This document shows positions 14,476 to 23,646 of a DNA stretch of 64,000 bases, piece after piece. The DNA lies in assembly GCA_944367045.1 (NCBI GenBank), contig CALVWI010000001.1:1-64000 (forward strand). Reading direction: 5' to 3'. The position numbers were made by a program, and so were the translations under genes. Under the pieces are notes generated by a model. The model had not been told where the DNA came from. It saw only the letters and a program-made list of their open reading frames with translations, and did no database searches. Numbering within the stretch: position 1 is the stretch's first letter; every line of letters begins with the position of its first letter. Source of the stretch: an uncultured Clostridia bacterium. GTDB lineage: Bacteria > Bacillota > Clostridia > Christensenellales > Borkfalkiaceae.

Positions 14476-15252
14476 TCACTTTTTTGCGGCAGTCTGCACG
14501 CGCGAGTGGAGCCCCGCAAGGTCCTTTATGACCTCTCCCGCGAGGATGAGGCCCATCACCGACGGCACGAACGCGACGCTCCCCGGCACCGCCTTTCTGC
14601 CGCCCGCGCCGTCCGATAAGTCCGCCGCGCCGAAGTCGGGCACGCACGGCTCCTCCTTGGAATAGACGGCCTTGACGCCCGCGATGCCGCGCTTCTTGAG
14701 CTCCCGCCGCATGACGCGCGCAAGGGGGCAGACGGAGGTGTTCTCGATGTAGTCCACTTCGAAGCGGGTGGGATCGAGCTTGTTGCCCGCGCCCATCGCG
14801 CTGATGGCGGGGATGTGGGCAGTATACGCGCGCTCCAAAATGGCGAGCTTGCCGCTCACCGTGTCGATGGCGTCCACCACATAGTCGAAGGCGGAAAAGT
14901 CGAGTTTGTCCGCGTTCTCGGGGAGGACAAAGAGATCGTGCTCCGTCACGCGGCAGTGGGGAGAGAGCAGAGCGATGCGCTCCCTTGCCGCCCGCACCTT
15001 GCGCATGCCGAGCGTATGTTCATCGGCGAAAATTTGGCGGTTTACATTGGAGAGGGCGACGCTGTCCCCGTCCACAAGGTCGAGGGCGCCCACCCCCGAG
15101 CGGGCGAGGGCCTCCGCGCAGTGCCCGCCCACCCCGCCGAGGCCGAACACCGCCACGCGGGCGTTTGCGAGCTTTTCCATCGCCTCGTCGCCGAGAAGCG
15201 CACGCGTGCGGGAGAAGCGCTCCCTGTCTTTCTCGTTGTCGAAGATGTTCAT
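14476..15252 (-). CDS. tcdA: tRNA threonylcarbamoyladenosine dehydratase
   Basis: This 258-residue ThiF/E1-like enzyme cyclises t6A37 of tRNA to ct6A using ATP. The nucleotide-binding segment is VAVFGLGGVGGHCAEALARS, followed by DGDSVALSNVNRQ and DYVVDAIDT. CPLARVMRRELKKRG contains a cysteine typical of the family. Residues 1-20 (FSRTRALLG) match the usual TcdA start. It is probably expressed from its own promoter (15260-15288), whose -10 box lies only 7 nt before ATG; no Shine-Dalgarno is present, so the message may be leaderless. Confidence 0.9.
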   Translation of the reverse strand: MNIFDNEKDRERFSRTRALLGDEAMEKLANARVAVFGLGGVGGHCAEALARSGVGALDLVDGDSVALSNVNRQIFADEHTLGMRKVRAARERIALLSPHCRVTEHDLFVLPENADKLDFSAFDYVVDAIDTVSGKLAILERAYTAHIPAISAMGAGNKLDPTRFEVDYIENTSVCPLARVMRRELKKRGIAGVKAVYSKEEPCVPDFGAADLSDGAGGRKAVPGSVAFVPSVMGLILAGEVIKDLAGLHSRVQTAAKK

Positions 15253-15259
15253 ATGAAAA

Positions 15260-15288
15260 ATACTACCATGTTTTTAAGTTGCTGTCAA
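15260..15288 (-). promoter_or_regulatory. tcdA promoter, start codon at +1
   Basis: On the minus strand TTGACA and TAGTAT are spaced by 17 nt. The -10 box ends 7 nt before the tcdA ATG, so transcription should start at or next to the A of ATG. Confidence 0.75.
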
Positions 15289-15368
15289 CCTGCGGGGGTA
15301 GACCTTCCCGAAATGTGCAAAAATCGCGGGAAGGCGCGCGGGCGGGCTTCGGAAAATCGCGGAAACTC

Positions 15369-15397
15369 TTTACAAATTGCGAAGAGTATGGTATAAT
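15369..15397 (+). promoter_or_regulatory. Promoter of the nrdR-ispG operon
   Basis: TTTACA and TATAAT are 17 nt apart, with an upstream TGG extending the -10. The leader to nrdR is about 60 nt and contains GGGGAAAGGGAG before the start. Confidence 0.8.
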
Positions 15398-15463
15398 CAT
15401 TTATGGATATATAGTGCCCCCGCAAGAGGACGTACGCTAAATAAGGGGGAAAGGGAGAAATAT

Positions 15464-15958
15464 ATGCGCTGTTTATACTGCAACTGCACGGAGAGCAAGG
15501 TCATCGATTCGCGCTCGGCGGACGACGACCGCACCATTCGCCGCCGCCGCGAGTGCATGGGCTGCGGCAGGCGCTTCACGACGTACGAGACCATCGAGGT
15601 CCAGCCCATCCTCGTCGTCAAGAACGACGGCACCCGCCAGGCGTTCGACGTGAGCAAGATAAAGCGCGGCATCATCAAGGCGTGCGAGAAGCGCCCCGTT
15701 CCCATCGAGAAGATCGACGCCCTCGCCGACGACATCACCAAGAAGCTGTATAATTCGATGGCGCAGGAGGTCTCCTCCAAGCAGATCGGCGAGATGGTGA
15801 TGGAGGGGCTCAAGGAGCTCGACGAAGTCGCCTATGTGCGCTATGCCTCCGTCTACCGGTCCTTTAAGGACATCTCCTCCTTCATGCGCGAACTGCAGCA
15901 GATGATGGAGTACAAGGCCGAGGAGCAGAAGGCGGAAAAGCACGCCGAAAAGGACTGA
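15464..15958 (+). CDS. nrdR: Transcriptional repressor NrdR
   Basis: This 164-residue NrdR represses ribonucleotide reductase genes when dATP is high. The N-terminal zinc ribbon has the pairs CLYC and CMGC (MRCLYCNCTESKV...RRECMGCGRRF), and an ATP-cone follows (VVKNDGTRQAFDVSKIKRGI). The length is standard (~150-165). The start ATG 15464 is placed at the zinc ribbon; the frame is open upstream but non-coding. It is the first gene of an operon with ispG, 1 nt apart. Confidence 0.96.
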   Translation: MRCLYCNCTESKVIDSRSADDDRTIRRRRECMGCGRRFTTYETIEVQPILVVKNDGTRQAFDVSKIKRGIIKACEKRPVPIEKIDALADDITKKLYNSMAQEVSSKQIGEMVMEGLKELDEVAYVRYASVYRSFKDISSFMRELQQMMEYKAEEQKAEKHAEKD

Positions 15959-15959
15959 T

Positions 15960-16997
15960 ATGACCAAACAAGTGATGGTGGGGAGCGTTCCCGTCGGCGG
16001 CGGTGCGTCCGTCTCCGTACAGAGCATGACCACCGAAAAGACGGGCGACGTAGAAAGGTGCGTCGCCCAAGTTTTGCGCCTCGAAGAGGCGGGGTGCGAC
16101 ATCGTGCGCGTCGCCGTTTCCGATGAGGCGGATGCGAAGGCACTGCCCCTCGTCAAGGCGAAGGTGCATGCGCCCATCGTTGCCGATATCCACTTCTCCC
16201 CCCGCCTTGCGGTGATGGCCGTCGAGGGGGGAGCGGATAAACTGCGCATCAACCCCGGGAACATCGGCGGGGAGAAGGAAATTTCGCTCGTCGCGGACTG
16301 CGTCAAGGCGCACCATATCCCCGTGCGCGTGGGGGCGAACACGGGCAGCATCGAGCCGCACTTCTTGAAGGAATACGGCAGGAGCGCCCGCGCCCTCGTC
16401 GAGAGCGCTCTCTATAATGTGAATATCCTCGAAAAACACGGCGTTCATGACATCGTCATCTCCGTCAAGGCGAGCGACGTGCCCCTCACCGTCGAGGCAT
16501 ATGAACTGCTCGCGAAAAGGACGGATTACCCCCTGCACGTCGGCGTGACGGAGGCGGGCACCGAGCGCGCGGGGCTCATCAAGAGCAGCTGCGGGATCGG
16601 CGCTTTGCTCCTTCACGGCATCGGAGATACCATCCGCGTCTCGCTCACCGCCGACCCCGTCAAGGAGGTCTACGCGGGGCACGACATCTTAAGGGCGTGC
16701 GGAATAGAGAAGGAGTTCGTCGAAGTCGTCTCCTGCCCCACCTGCGGGCGGTGCCGCTACGACTGCATGGCGCTCGCCGACAAGGTCTCCGCGCGCGTCC
16801 ACAACGTGAAGAAGAAACTCAAAGTCGCCGTGATGGGGTGCGTCGTCAACGGCCCGGGCGAGGCGAAGGAGTGCGATTTGGGCATCGCGGGAGGACAGGA
16901 GTACTGTGTCATCTTTGAAAAGGACAGGGAAAACGTGCGCGTTGCCGCAGACGAGGCGGAGGCGGCGTTCTTTGCGCGCCTCGAACAGCTGCTATAA
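15960..16997 (+). CDS. ispG: 4-hydroxy-3-methylbut-2-enyl-diphosphate synthase (flavodoxin type)
   Basis: This 345-residue IspG (GcpE) converts MEcPP to HMBPP in the non-mevalonate isoprenoid pathway with a [4Fe-4S] cluster. The N-terminal TIM-barrel segment has VGSVPVGGGASVSVQSMT and DKLRINPGNIG. The cluster ligands are in SCPTCGRC and VMGCVVNGPGEA near the C-terminus. The length fits the short bacterial form. It follows nrdR by 1 nt and precedes the PolC-like gene by 9 nt, with AGGAGG in between. This association of ispG with the polC locus is common in Firmicutes. Confidence 0.96.
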   Translation: MTKQVMVGSVPVGGGASVSVQSMTTEKTGDVERCVAQVLRLEEAGCDIVRVAVSDEADAKALPLVKAKVHAPIVADIHFSPRLAVMAVEGGADKLRINPGNIGGEKEISLVADCVKAHHIPVRVGANTGSIEPHFLKEYGRSARALVESALYNVNILEKHGVHDIVISVKASDVPLTVEAYELLAKRTDYPLHVGVTEAGTERAGLIKSSCGIGALLLHGIGDTIRVSLTADPVKEVYAGHDILRACGIEKEFVEVVSCPTCGRCRYDCMALADKVSARVHNVKKKLKVAVMGCVVNGPGEAKECDLGIAGGQEYCVIFEKDRENVRVAADEAEAAFFARLEQLL

Positions 16998-17006
16998 GGA
17001 GGGCGA

Positions 17007-18524
17007 ATGAAGAGCAAGGAATACTTAGAGCGCATTCGCGAGATCCCCGCGCTCTCCCGCGCCGTCCTCAAAAAGATCGTCGTCGAGGGGAACAGGGCGA
17101 CCTTCCACCTCGTCACCGACCTCACCTATCACGACGAGGACGTCAAGGCCGCGCGCGCGGTGACGCAGGAATTCGTGCCCCAAGGGTGCGAGGCAGAGGT
17201 GCGCGTCGTCAAGTCGGTGCCGAGCGCCGAGGGCGTGCGGGCGTACATCGCAGATTACTTAAAAAGGGAATATCCCTCGTCGGCGGCGTTCATCTCCCCC
17301 GACGACATCGCCGTGGAGACGGACGCGGCGGGCGGACGCTTCGTCATCGGCGTGGCGGACTCCGAGCGCACGCGCATGGTGCGGGGAAACGTTTTAGACG
17401 CCGTCGCGGCGGAGCTCTGCCGCACCTTCCCTGGCGCATGGACGGGCGACTGCCGCTCCGTGGAAAAGACGATGGAGGCTCCCCCCGAGGAGCCGCTCCC
17501 CCCGCCCGAGATCATCGTCGCGCCCCGCGTCTTCACCATCGAGAACTACAAGCCCATCGACGGCGCCAACCCCAAGTATGCGGTGTATATCGCAGATTTG
17601 AACGGCGGGCAGACGGGCGTCACGGTCTGCGGCACCATCTCCTTCATGGAGGAGCGCATGACCAAGAAGGGAAAGCCCTTCTTCTCCTTCTCCATTTCGG
17701 ACGGCAGCGGCCAGCTGCGCCTCTCGTATTTCACGCGGAAGGCGACGCTCGAGAAGGTGCGCGCCCTCAAGGTGGGGGACAGCGTGTGCTTCACGGGCGA
17801 CATGGAGCTCTTCAACGGCTCGCTCTCCTTCCGCCCCAAGGCGGTGGACTACGGCACGCCCCCCGAGGGGTTCGTGCCCGAGGCGCGTCCCTCCCGCCCC
17901 GCCCCCGCGCGCTACACGGCGGTCACGCCCGAGCCGTGCGAGGACCTCGTGCAGGGCAAACTCTTCGGAGAGACGTCGCTTCCCGCAGGCTTCGAGAAGG
18001 AGAAGTTCGTCGTCTTCGACTTGGAGACGACCGGCCTCAACAACAACCCCGTCGCGGGGCCGATGGACCGCATCATCGAAGTGGGCGCGGTCAAAATAGA
18101 GGGCGGGAAAATTTCGGAGAAGTTCTCCACCTTCGTCGCCTGCCCCGTGCGGCTGCCCGAGGAGATCATCGGGATCACGGGCATCACCGACGACATGCTC
18201 GTCGGCGCGCCGCCCGTCGAGACGGTCATGGCGGACTTCTACAAGTTCTGCGAGGGCTGCGATCTCGTCGGCCACAACGTGCAGTTCGACTACAAGTTCA
18301 TCCGCTACTACGGCGAGCAGGAGGGGTACCTCTTCGACGCAAAGACGTTCGATACCGTCACTCTCGCGCAGCAGCTCTTAAGGCTCAACAACTATAAGCT
18401 CAACACCGTCGCCGATCACTTCGGCTTCACCTTCCGCCACCACAGGGCGTTCGACGACGCGTTCGTCACCGCCAAAATTTTCATGGAGCTTATAAAGCTC
18501 AACGGGGGCGTGCCCAAGGCGTAA
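17007..18524 (+). CDS. PolC-like protein with N-terminal, OB and 3'-5' exonuclease domains but no polymerase domain
   Basis: This 505-residue protein occupies the usual place of polC (before rimP). Residues 1-~150 resemble the PolC N-terminal domain. Residues ~205-290 form an OB fold (FSFSISDGSGQLRLSYF, VCFTGDMELFNGSLSF). From about residue 330 a DEDDh exonuclease follows, with intact catalytic motifs FDLETTGLN (D338, E340), HNVQFDYKF, and HRAFDDAF. Full PolC has ~1400 residues with a PHP domain and a C-family polymerase core; neither is present. Only 158 nt separate the TAA from rimP, so a downstream frameshifted remainder is excluded. It could be a trans-acting proofreading exonuclease or a relic of a moved or replaced polymerase. 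Confidence 0.85.
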   Translation: MKSKEYLERIREIPALSRAVLKKIVVEGNRATFHLVTDLTYHDEDVKAARAVTQEFVPQGCEAEVRVVKSVPSAEGVRAYIADYLKREYPSSAAFISPDDIAVETDAAGGRFVIGVADSERTRMVRGNVLDAVAAELCRTFPGAWTGDCRSVEKTMEAPPEEPLPPPEIIVAPRVFTIENYKPIDGANPKYAVYIADLNGGQTGVTVCGTISFMEERMTKKGKPFFSFSISDGSGQLRLSYFTRKATLEKVRALKVGDSVCFTGDMELFNGSLSFRPKAVDYGTPPEGFVPEARPSRPAPARYTAVTPEPCEDLVQGKLFGETSLPAGFEKEKFVVFDLETTGLNNNPVAGPMDRIIEVGAVKIEGGKISEKFSTFVACPVRLPEEIIGITGITDDMLVGAPPVETVMADFYKFCEGCDLVGHNVQFDYKFIRYYGEQEGYLFDAKTFDTVTLAQQLLRLNNYKLNTVADHFGFTFRHHRAFDDAFVTAKIFMELIKLNGGVPKA

Positions 18525-18568
18525 GCGGCGTTTTGCGGGGAAAAGCGCAAAAGAGTGCAAAAAAACGC

Positions 18569-18597
18569 TTGCAATTTGCGGGAAAGCATGGTATAAT
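18569..18597 (+). promoter_or_regulatory. Promoter of the rimP-nusA-infB operon
   Basis: TTGCAA and TATAAT are separated by 17 nt, with TGG before the -10. It starts 45 nt after the PolC-like stop codon and marks the head of the long translation operon. Confidence 0.85.
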
Positions 18598-18626
18598 CAA
18601 ATCGCTTAATCGAGGAAACGGAGATT

Positions 18627-18647
18627 GAGAGCGGCTTGTCCGCTCTC
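18627..18647 (+). promoter_or_regulatory. Leader hairpin upstream of rimP
   Basis: GAGAGCGG-CTTGT-CCGCTCTC forms a perfect 8-bp stem in the rimP leader, followed by ATCTTTC rather than a T run. It could be a NusA-responsive or structural leader element; its role is unknown. Confidence 0.55.
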
Positions 18648-18682
18648 ATCTTTCATATTCGGACTGTTTTTTGGAGGTGCCC

Positions 18683-19138
18683 ATGAAGGTAAAGCCCATT
18701 GCCGAGGTGCTCGCATTTCTCGCCCCCGCGGCGGAGGAGACGGGCGTGGAGCTCGTCGACGCGGCGTGGAACATGCGCGAGAAGTCCCTCACGCTCTACA
18801 TCGATGCGGAGGGCGGCGTCGATCTCAACCTCTGCGAGCGCTTCCATCACGCGGCGGACGCGCTTTTAGATGAACTTGACCCCACCTTCGGTGCACCCTA
18901 CACGCTCAACTGCTCGTCGTTGGGGCTGGATTGGCCGATAAAAACCGACCGCGACTTTCAGCGGCGGCTGCACGAGCAGGTGGAAGTGCATCTTTACGCC
19001 CCGCAGGACGGAAAGAAGGAGTATGTGGGCGAACTTTTGCGCTTCGACGGGAACACGTTCACCATCTTGACGGAGAAGGGCGAAGTCACCTTCGAGCGGG
19101 CAAAGGCCGCCAAAGTCTGCCTCTACATCGAGGTCTAA
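18683..19138 (+). CDS. rimP: Ribosome maturation factor RimP
   Basis: This 151-residue RimP assists 30S subunit assembly. Family features are an N-terminal domain with VELVDAAWNMREKSLTLYID, then YTLNCSSLGLDWPIKTDRDF (the SxGxxRPL-like segment) and a C-terminal Sm-like barrel (EYVGELLRFDGNTFTILTE). ATG 18683 is preceded by TTGGAGG; an in-frame TTG 12 nt upstream overlaps that site and is less likely. Together with nusA it heads the operon, the classic rimP-nusA-infB arrangement. Confidence 0.94.
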   Translation: MKVKPIAEVLAFLAPAAEETGVELVDAAWNMREKSLTLYIDAEGGVDLNLCERFHHAADALLDELDPTFGAPYTLNCSSLGLDWPIKTDRDFQRRLHEQVEVHLYAPQDGKKEYVGELLRFDGNTFTILTEKGEVTFERAKAAKVCLYIEV

Positions 19139-19174
19139 CCAATACGATAAGGTCATTTCGGAAGGAGTAAAACT

Positions 19175-20359
19175 ATGATCAACAAAGATTTCTTTGCGGC
19201 GCTTGCCGATCTGGAACGGGAGAAGGGCATCAGCGAGCAGGTGTTCCTGGATGCGCTCTCGAGCGCGCTCGCCTCTGCCTACAAGAAGCAGTTCGAGGGC
19301 GAAACGGGCACCGTGGAGGTGCGCGCGGACGAAGAGAAGGGCACCCTCCGCTTCTTCCTGACGCACGTCGTCGTCGACAGCGAGGAGGCGCAGGAGGGCG
19401 AGATCACCCTCGAGGACGCCCTCAAGATCAAGAAGACCGCCAAGGTGGGCGACGTCCTTTCCGAGGAGTTCGTTCCCAAGGACTTCACGCGCATCGCCGC
19501 GCAGACCGCAAAGCAGGTCATTCTGCAGAAGATCCACGAGACGGAGCGCGACAACACGCTCTCCGAATTTTCCGATAAAGAGGGCGAGCTCATGAGCGGT
19601 CTCGTCCGCAAGATCGACATGAAGAACGTCTACGTCGAGCTCGGCAAGGGGCAGATCGAGGGGCTCATGCTCCCGCAGGACCAGGTGCCGGGCGAACGCT
19701 ATGAGGCGGGCGACCGCATCAAGGTGTACGTCAAGCGCGTGAGAAGCGGCAGCCGCAATGCGCAGGTGCTCGTCTCGCGCACGGCCCCCGGGCTCGTCAA
19801 GCGCCTCTTTGAAGAGGAAGTGCCCGAAATAAAGCAGGGCATCGTCGTCGTCAAGGCCATCTCCCGCGAGGCTGGCCACAGGACCAAGATGGCGATCGCA
19901 AGTGAAGATCCCCGCGTCGATGCGGTCGGCGCGTGCGTGGGCAACAAGGGCGCGCGCGTCAACGCCGTCGTGCAGGAGCTGGGCGGCGAGAAGGTGGACA
20001 TCATCCTCTGGAGCGAGAACCCGCTCGAATTCATTGCAAAGGCGCTCTCTCCCGCGACCGTCGTCTCGGTGACGCAGACGGGCGAGAAGTCCGCCATCGC
20101 CGTCGTGCCCGACGACAAGCTCTCCCTCGCCATCGGCCGCGACGGGCAGAACGCCCGCCTTGCAGCCCGCCTCACGGGGTGGAAGATCGACGTCAAGAGC
20201 GAGTCGGCGGCGGCAAAGCTCGAACAGGCCGCACGTGAGGCGCAGGAAGCGCTGAGTGCCGCGCTCGAGGAGATGCCTGCAAGCGAGGAAGTCCCCGCCT
20301 CTCAGGAGGGCGAGAGCGTCGAAGCTCCCGAAGCCGAGGCGCCCGCAGCGGAGGAGTAA
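19175..20359 (+). CDS. nusA: Transcription termination/antitermination factor NusA
   Basis: This 394-residue NusA binds RNA polymerase and modulates pausing, termination and antitermination. Domain order is an N-terminal domain (MINKDFFAALADLEREKG), S1 (SGLVRKIDMKNVYVELGKG, ~134-200), then two KH domains (REAGHRTKMAIAS, GACVGNKGARVNAV, and KLSLAIGRDGQNARLAARLT). The final ~45 residues are a Glu/Ala/Pro-rich acidic tail. The acidic repeats found in proteobacterial NusA are absent, as is normal in Firmicutes. GGAAGGAG precedes the ATG. Confidence 0.97.
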   Translation: MINKDFFAALADLEREKGISEQVFLDALSSALASAYKKQFEGETGTVEVRADEEKGTLRFFLTHVVVDSEEAQEGEITLEDALKIKKTAKVGDVLSEEFVPKDFTRIAAQTAKQVILQKIHETERDNTLSEFSDKEGELMSGLVRKIDMKNVYVELGKGQIEGLMLPQDQVPGERYEAGDRIKVYVKRVRSGSRNAQVLVSRTAPGLVKRLFEEEVPEIKQGIVVVKAISREAGHRTKMAIASEDPRVDAVGACVGNKGARVNAVVQELGGEKVDIILWSENPLEFIAKALSPATVVSVTQTGEKSAIAVVPDDKLSLAIGRDGQNARLAARLTGWKIDVKSESAAAKLEQAAREAQEALSAALEEMPASEEVPASQEGESVEAPEAEAPAAEE

Positions 20360-20629
20360 ATGCCTGCACCCAAGAAGATCCCCATGCGCACCTGCATCGC
20401 CTGCCGCACGGAAAAGCCCAAGAAGGAGATGCTGCGCATCGTGAGAAACGCCGCGGGGGAGATACGGCTCGATCTTTCGGGCAAACTTCCGGGGCGCGGG
20501 GCATATATCTGCAACAGCGAGGCGTGCATTTTGCGCCTGAGGAAGCAGAAACTTCTCAACAAGACCTTCTCGTGCGACGTGCCCGAAGAAGTGTATCAAA
20601 GCGTCGAGGAGGAGTTTCGTGCGCAGTAA
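20360..20629 (+). CDS. rnpM: RNase P modulator RnpM (YlxR, DUF448)
   Basis: This 89-residue RnpM/YlxR is an RNA-binding protein recently linked to RNase P regulation in Firmicutes. The motif RTCIACRTEKPK...MLRIVR at the N-terminus and GRGAYIC in the middle are family hallmarks. It begins directly after the nusA stop and overlaps the next gene by 11 nt, so it is translated with its neighbours in the nusA-infB operon. Confidence 0.93.
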   Translation: MPAPKKIPMRTCIACRTEKPKKEMLRIVRNAAGEIRLDLSGKLPGRGAYICNSEACILRLRKQKLLNKTFSCDVPEEVYQSVEEEFRAQ

Positions 20630-20912
20630 GACGGAGAGCTATTTAGGCTTTTGCAAGCGCGCGGGCAAGCTCACCTTGGGCATCAACGGCACGGCGGCGC
20701 AGAAGAAGGTCTGTCTTCTCGTCGCGGACGAAGGTGCGTCCGAAAATTCCAAAAAAGAGATACAAAAGCTCAAGGCGCGCTTTTCCTGTCCGCTCATCTT
20801 CGTCGAGGACCTCGGCGGGATGGTAGGCAAGGAGGGCTGCAGGCTCGCAGCCGTGCGCGACAAGGGTCTCGCGGCCGCCATCTTGGGGGAACACCCCGAG
20901 GCGGCGCAATAG
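20619..20912 (+). CDS. ylxQ: L7Ae/L30e-family ribosome-associated protein YlxQ
   Basis: This 97-residue protein starts at GTG 20619. It has an L7Ae-like fold pattern: YLGFCKRAGKLTLGINGTAAQ, then VCLLVADEGASENSKKEI and CPLIFVEDLGGMVGKEGC. The family binds kink-turn RNA. Its place between rnpM and infB is the standard one, and it overlaps rnpM by 11 nt. Confidence 0.88.
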   Translation: MRSKTESYLGFCKRAGKLTLGINGTAAQKKVCLLVADEGASENSKKEIQKLKARFSCPLIFVEDLGGMVGKEGCRLAAVRDKGLAAAILGEHPEAAQ

Positions 20913-20985
20913 AGAAGCCCCGCTTTAGGGGGCATTGAGGTAAAGTCTGAAAGCGGAGCGTTCCGCAAGAGGGTATGGAGGATCC

Positions 20986-23646
20986 ATGGCATACGAGAAT
21001 ATCGAAAAATTGAGCTCCCTTCTGGGGGACAACGAGATCAAGGCGCTTTTGAAAGCGGTGTCGGGCAGCGAGAAGAAGCTCGGCGAGGTCTCGAGAAAAC
21101 TCAGCGAGTGGGAGGCTGTCATCGGCCGCCAGAAGGCGGAGGAGGAAGCGCGCCGCAAGGAAGAGGAGGCGCACGCTGCCGAGGCAGGGGAAGCGCAGGA
21201 GGCACCCAAGGAGGCGCCTGCGCCCGCTCAGCCTGCTCCCGAGGCGCCTGCGGCGGAGAAGGCTCCCGAGCCCGCTCCCGCACCCGCGGAAGTCAAAGAG
21301 GTCAAGGCAGAGGCCCCGAAGGAGGCCCCCGCACCCGCTCCCGCACAGCCCGTGCAGAGCGCTCAGCCCGCTCAGCCCGCGCAGAATACGCAGGCGCAGG
21401 GTGCGCAGCAGCGTTCTTTCCGCGACCGCCCTCAGTCCGCACCGAGAGGCGACCGCCCCGCATCGCAGCAGGGCCGTCCCACCTACCGTCCCGACCGTCC
21501 GCAGGGCCAGGGCGTTCGTCCTCAGGGACAGGGCATGCACCCGCAGGGGCAGGGCTACCAGCGTCCGCAGAACGGCCAGGGCGGCTATCAGCCGCGCCCG
21601 CAGGGGCAGGGATTGAACAGAGGTCCCCGTCCGCAGGGCAGCACGACGGGAGCGCCCCGCTTCGTGCGTCCCGCCGCGCCCGCACCCGCACCGCAGGCGC
21701 CGAGAAGGGAGTTCTCCGCGCCCAAGAAATTTGAAAAGACGTACGTCGAAAAGCACCCCGTCAACAAGCGCGCGCTGCAGCGTCAGCAGGGCGTGGATGT
21801 GGGCGACTTCGACGAGGATAAGAGCGGCTACCGCAAGGCGCGCTTTGCCAAGAAGGGCGTCAAGCGGGAGGCAAACACCGTCAAGATCGACCACGCCGTC
21901 GTCACGAGCAAGGAGATCCCCATCAAGACGCTCTCCGAAAAGCTCGGCATCTCGGCCGTGGAAATCACAAAGAGATTGTTCCGCGAGGGCGTGATGAAGA
22001 CGGTCAACGAGTCCGTCGACTACGACAACGCGGCGTACATCGCGCTCGAGCTCGGCATCGACCTCGAGTATAAGCCCCCCAAGACGGCGGAGGACGCGCT
22101 GCTTGAACAGTACGACAGCGCGGACGAGGCGGGCAAGAGCGTGCCCCGCGCGCCCGTCGTCACCGTCATGGGCCACGTCGACCACGGCAAGACGTCGCTC
22201 CTCGACGCCATCCGCAAGACCAACGTTACGGAAGGCGAGGCGGGCGGCATCACGCAGAGCATCGGTGCCTACACCGTCTCCTTCGGCGACGGCAAGAAGG
22301 TCACCTTCATCGACACCCCCGGCCACGCGGCGTTCACCGCCATGCGTGCGCGCGGCGCGTCCGTCACGGACATCGTCGTGCTCGTCGTCGCGGCGGATGA
22401 CGGCATCATGCCGCAGACGGTGGAGGCCATCAACCACGCAAAGGCTGCGAACGTGCCCATCATCGTCGCGATGAACAAGATGGATAAGCCTCAGGCCGAC
22501 CCCGACAAGGTCAAGCAGGGGCTCATGAAATACGACCTCGTTCCCGAGGAGTGGGGCGGCGACGTCATCGTCGTGCCCGTCTCCGCCAAGACGGGGCAGG
22601 GCCTCGACGACCTCCTCGAAAACATCTGGCTGGTCGCCGAGATGCAGGAGCTCCGCGCCGATCCCGACAGAAAGGCGAAGGGCGTCATCATCGAGGCCAA
22701 GCTCGACAAGGGCAAGGGCCCCATGGCGAGCGTGCTCGTGCAGAACGGTACGCTGCACACGGGCGACAACCTCATCTCGGGCACCACGATGGGCCGCGTC
22801 CGCGCCATGATCGACGACAAAGGCAGGACGGTCAAGGAGGCAGGCCCCTCGACGGCGGTCTCCGTGCTCGGCCTTGAGGACGTCCCCAACGCGGGCGACA
22901 CCATCTTCGCCGTCGACCAGGCTCTCATGAAGCAGGTGCAGGAGGAGCGCAAGAGCAAGCAGCGCGAGTCCATGATCAAGGAGACGCAGAAGGTCACCCT
23001 CGACGACGTGTTCGCACAGGTCGCGGAGGGCAAGATGAAGGAATTGAAGCTCATCGTGAAGGCCGACGTGCAGGGCTCGGTGGAGGCAGTCAAGAGCGCG
23101 CTCGAAAAGCTCGAGAACGAGGAGGTGCGCGTGCACGTCATCCACGCGGCCGCGGGCGCCATCACGGAGAGCGACGTCATGCTCGCCTCGAGCGCCAACG
23201 CCGTCATCATCGGCTTCAACGTGCGCCCCGACACCAAGGCCAAGCAGCTTGCAGAGCGCAGCAAGGTGGACGTCAGGCTCTACCGCATCATCTACGAGCT
23301 TCTCGACGACATGGAGGCCGCGCTCAAGGGCATGCTTTCGCCCAAGTATCAGGAAATTTACATGGGCAAGGCGGAGGTCAAACAGACCTTCAACATCACG
23401 GGCGTGGGCACCGTCGCAGGCTGCTACGTCACGGAGGGCAAGCTCGTCCGCGGCGGGAAACTGCGTATTTACCGCGACAACGTGATGATCGTCGAGGGCA
23501 ACGTCAAGCAGCTCAAGCGCTTCAAGGACGACGCCAAGGAAGTCTCGGGCGGCTTTGAATGCGGCTGCGCCATCGACGGCTTCAACGACATCCGCGTGGG
23601 CGACTTCATCGAGTGCTATCTCATCGAGGAGATCAAGCCGGTATGA
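20986..23646 (+). CDS. infB: Translation initiation factor IF-2
   Basis: This 886-residue IF-2 is the GTPase that brings initiator tRNA to the 30S subunit. The region from ~60 to ~245 is a low-complexity linker rich in Ala, Pro, Gln and Gly, with repeated PQGQG units. The IF2_N segment is at ~310-360 ([22 protein letters not shown]). The G domain has G1 [20 protein letters not shown] and NKMDKP, followed by the C-terminal domains ([13 protein letters not shown] and the final [13 protein letters not shown]). The first ~60 residues look like a charged helix rather than the usual first IF2_N module. The gene overlaps rbfA by 4 nt. Confidence 0.97.
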   Translation: MAYENIEKLSSLLGDNEIKALLKAVSGSEKKLGEVSRKLSEWEAVIGRQKAEEEARRKEEEAHAAEAGEAQEAPKEAPAPAQPAPEAPAAEKAPEPAPAPAEVKEVKAEAPKEAPAPAPAQPVQSAQPAQPAQNTQAQGAQQRSFRDRPQSAPRGDRPASQQGRPTYRPDRPQGQGVRPQGQGMHPQGQGYQRPQNGQGGYQPRPQGQGLNRGPRPQGSTTGAPRFVRPAAPAPAPQAPRREFSAPKKFEKTYVEKHPVNKRALQRQQGVDVGDFDEDKSGYRKARFAKKGVKREANTVKIDHAVVTSKEIPIKTLSEKLGISAVEITKRLFREGVMKTVNESVDYDNAAYIALELGIDLEYKPPKTAEDALLEQYDSADEAGKSVPRAPVVTVMGHVDHGKTSLLDAIRKTNVTEGEAGGITQSIGAYTVSFGDGKKVTFIDTPGHAAFTAMRARGASVTDIVVLVVAADDGIMPQTVEAINHAKAANVPIIVAMNKMDKPQADPDKVKQGLMKYDLVPEEWGGDVIVVPVSAKTGQGLDDLLENIWLVAEMQELRADPDRKAKGVIIEAKLDKGKGPMASVLVQNGTLHTGDNLISGTTMGRVRAMIDDKGRTVKEAGPSTAVSVLGLEDVPNAGDTIFAVDQALMKQVQEERKSKQRESMIKETQKVTLDDVFAQVAEGKMKELKLIVKADVQGSVEAVKSALEKLENEEVRVHVIHAAAGAITESDVMLASSANAVIIGFNVRPDTKAKQLAERSKVDVRLYRIIYELLDDMEAALKGMLSPKYQEIYMGKAEVKQTFNITGVGTVAGCYVTEGKLVRGGKLRIYRDNVMIVEGNVKQLKRFKDDAKEVSGGFECGCAIDGFNDIRVGDFIECYLIEEIKPV

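Noticed and set aside
18525..18682. Frameshifted remainder of polC after the exonuclease domain
   Set aside because: Only 158 nt precede rimP and they contain a promoter and a leader hairpin; no polymerase-like sequence in any frame.
20794..23145. 783-residue minus-strand open frame
   Set aside because: It is antisense to infB and consists of Leu/Arg/His/Asp-rich low-complexity sequence typical for the complement of GC-rich genes.
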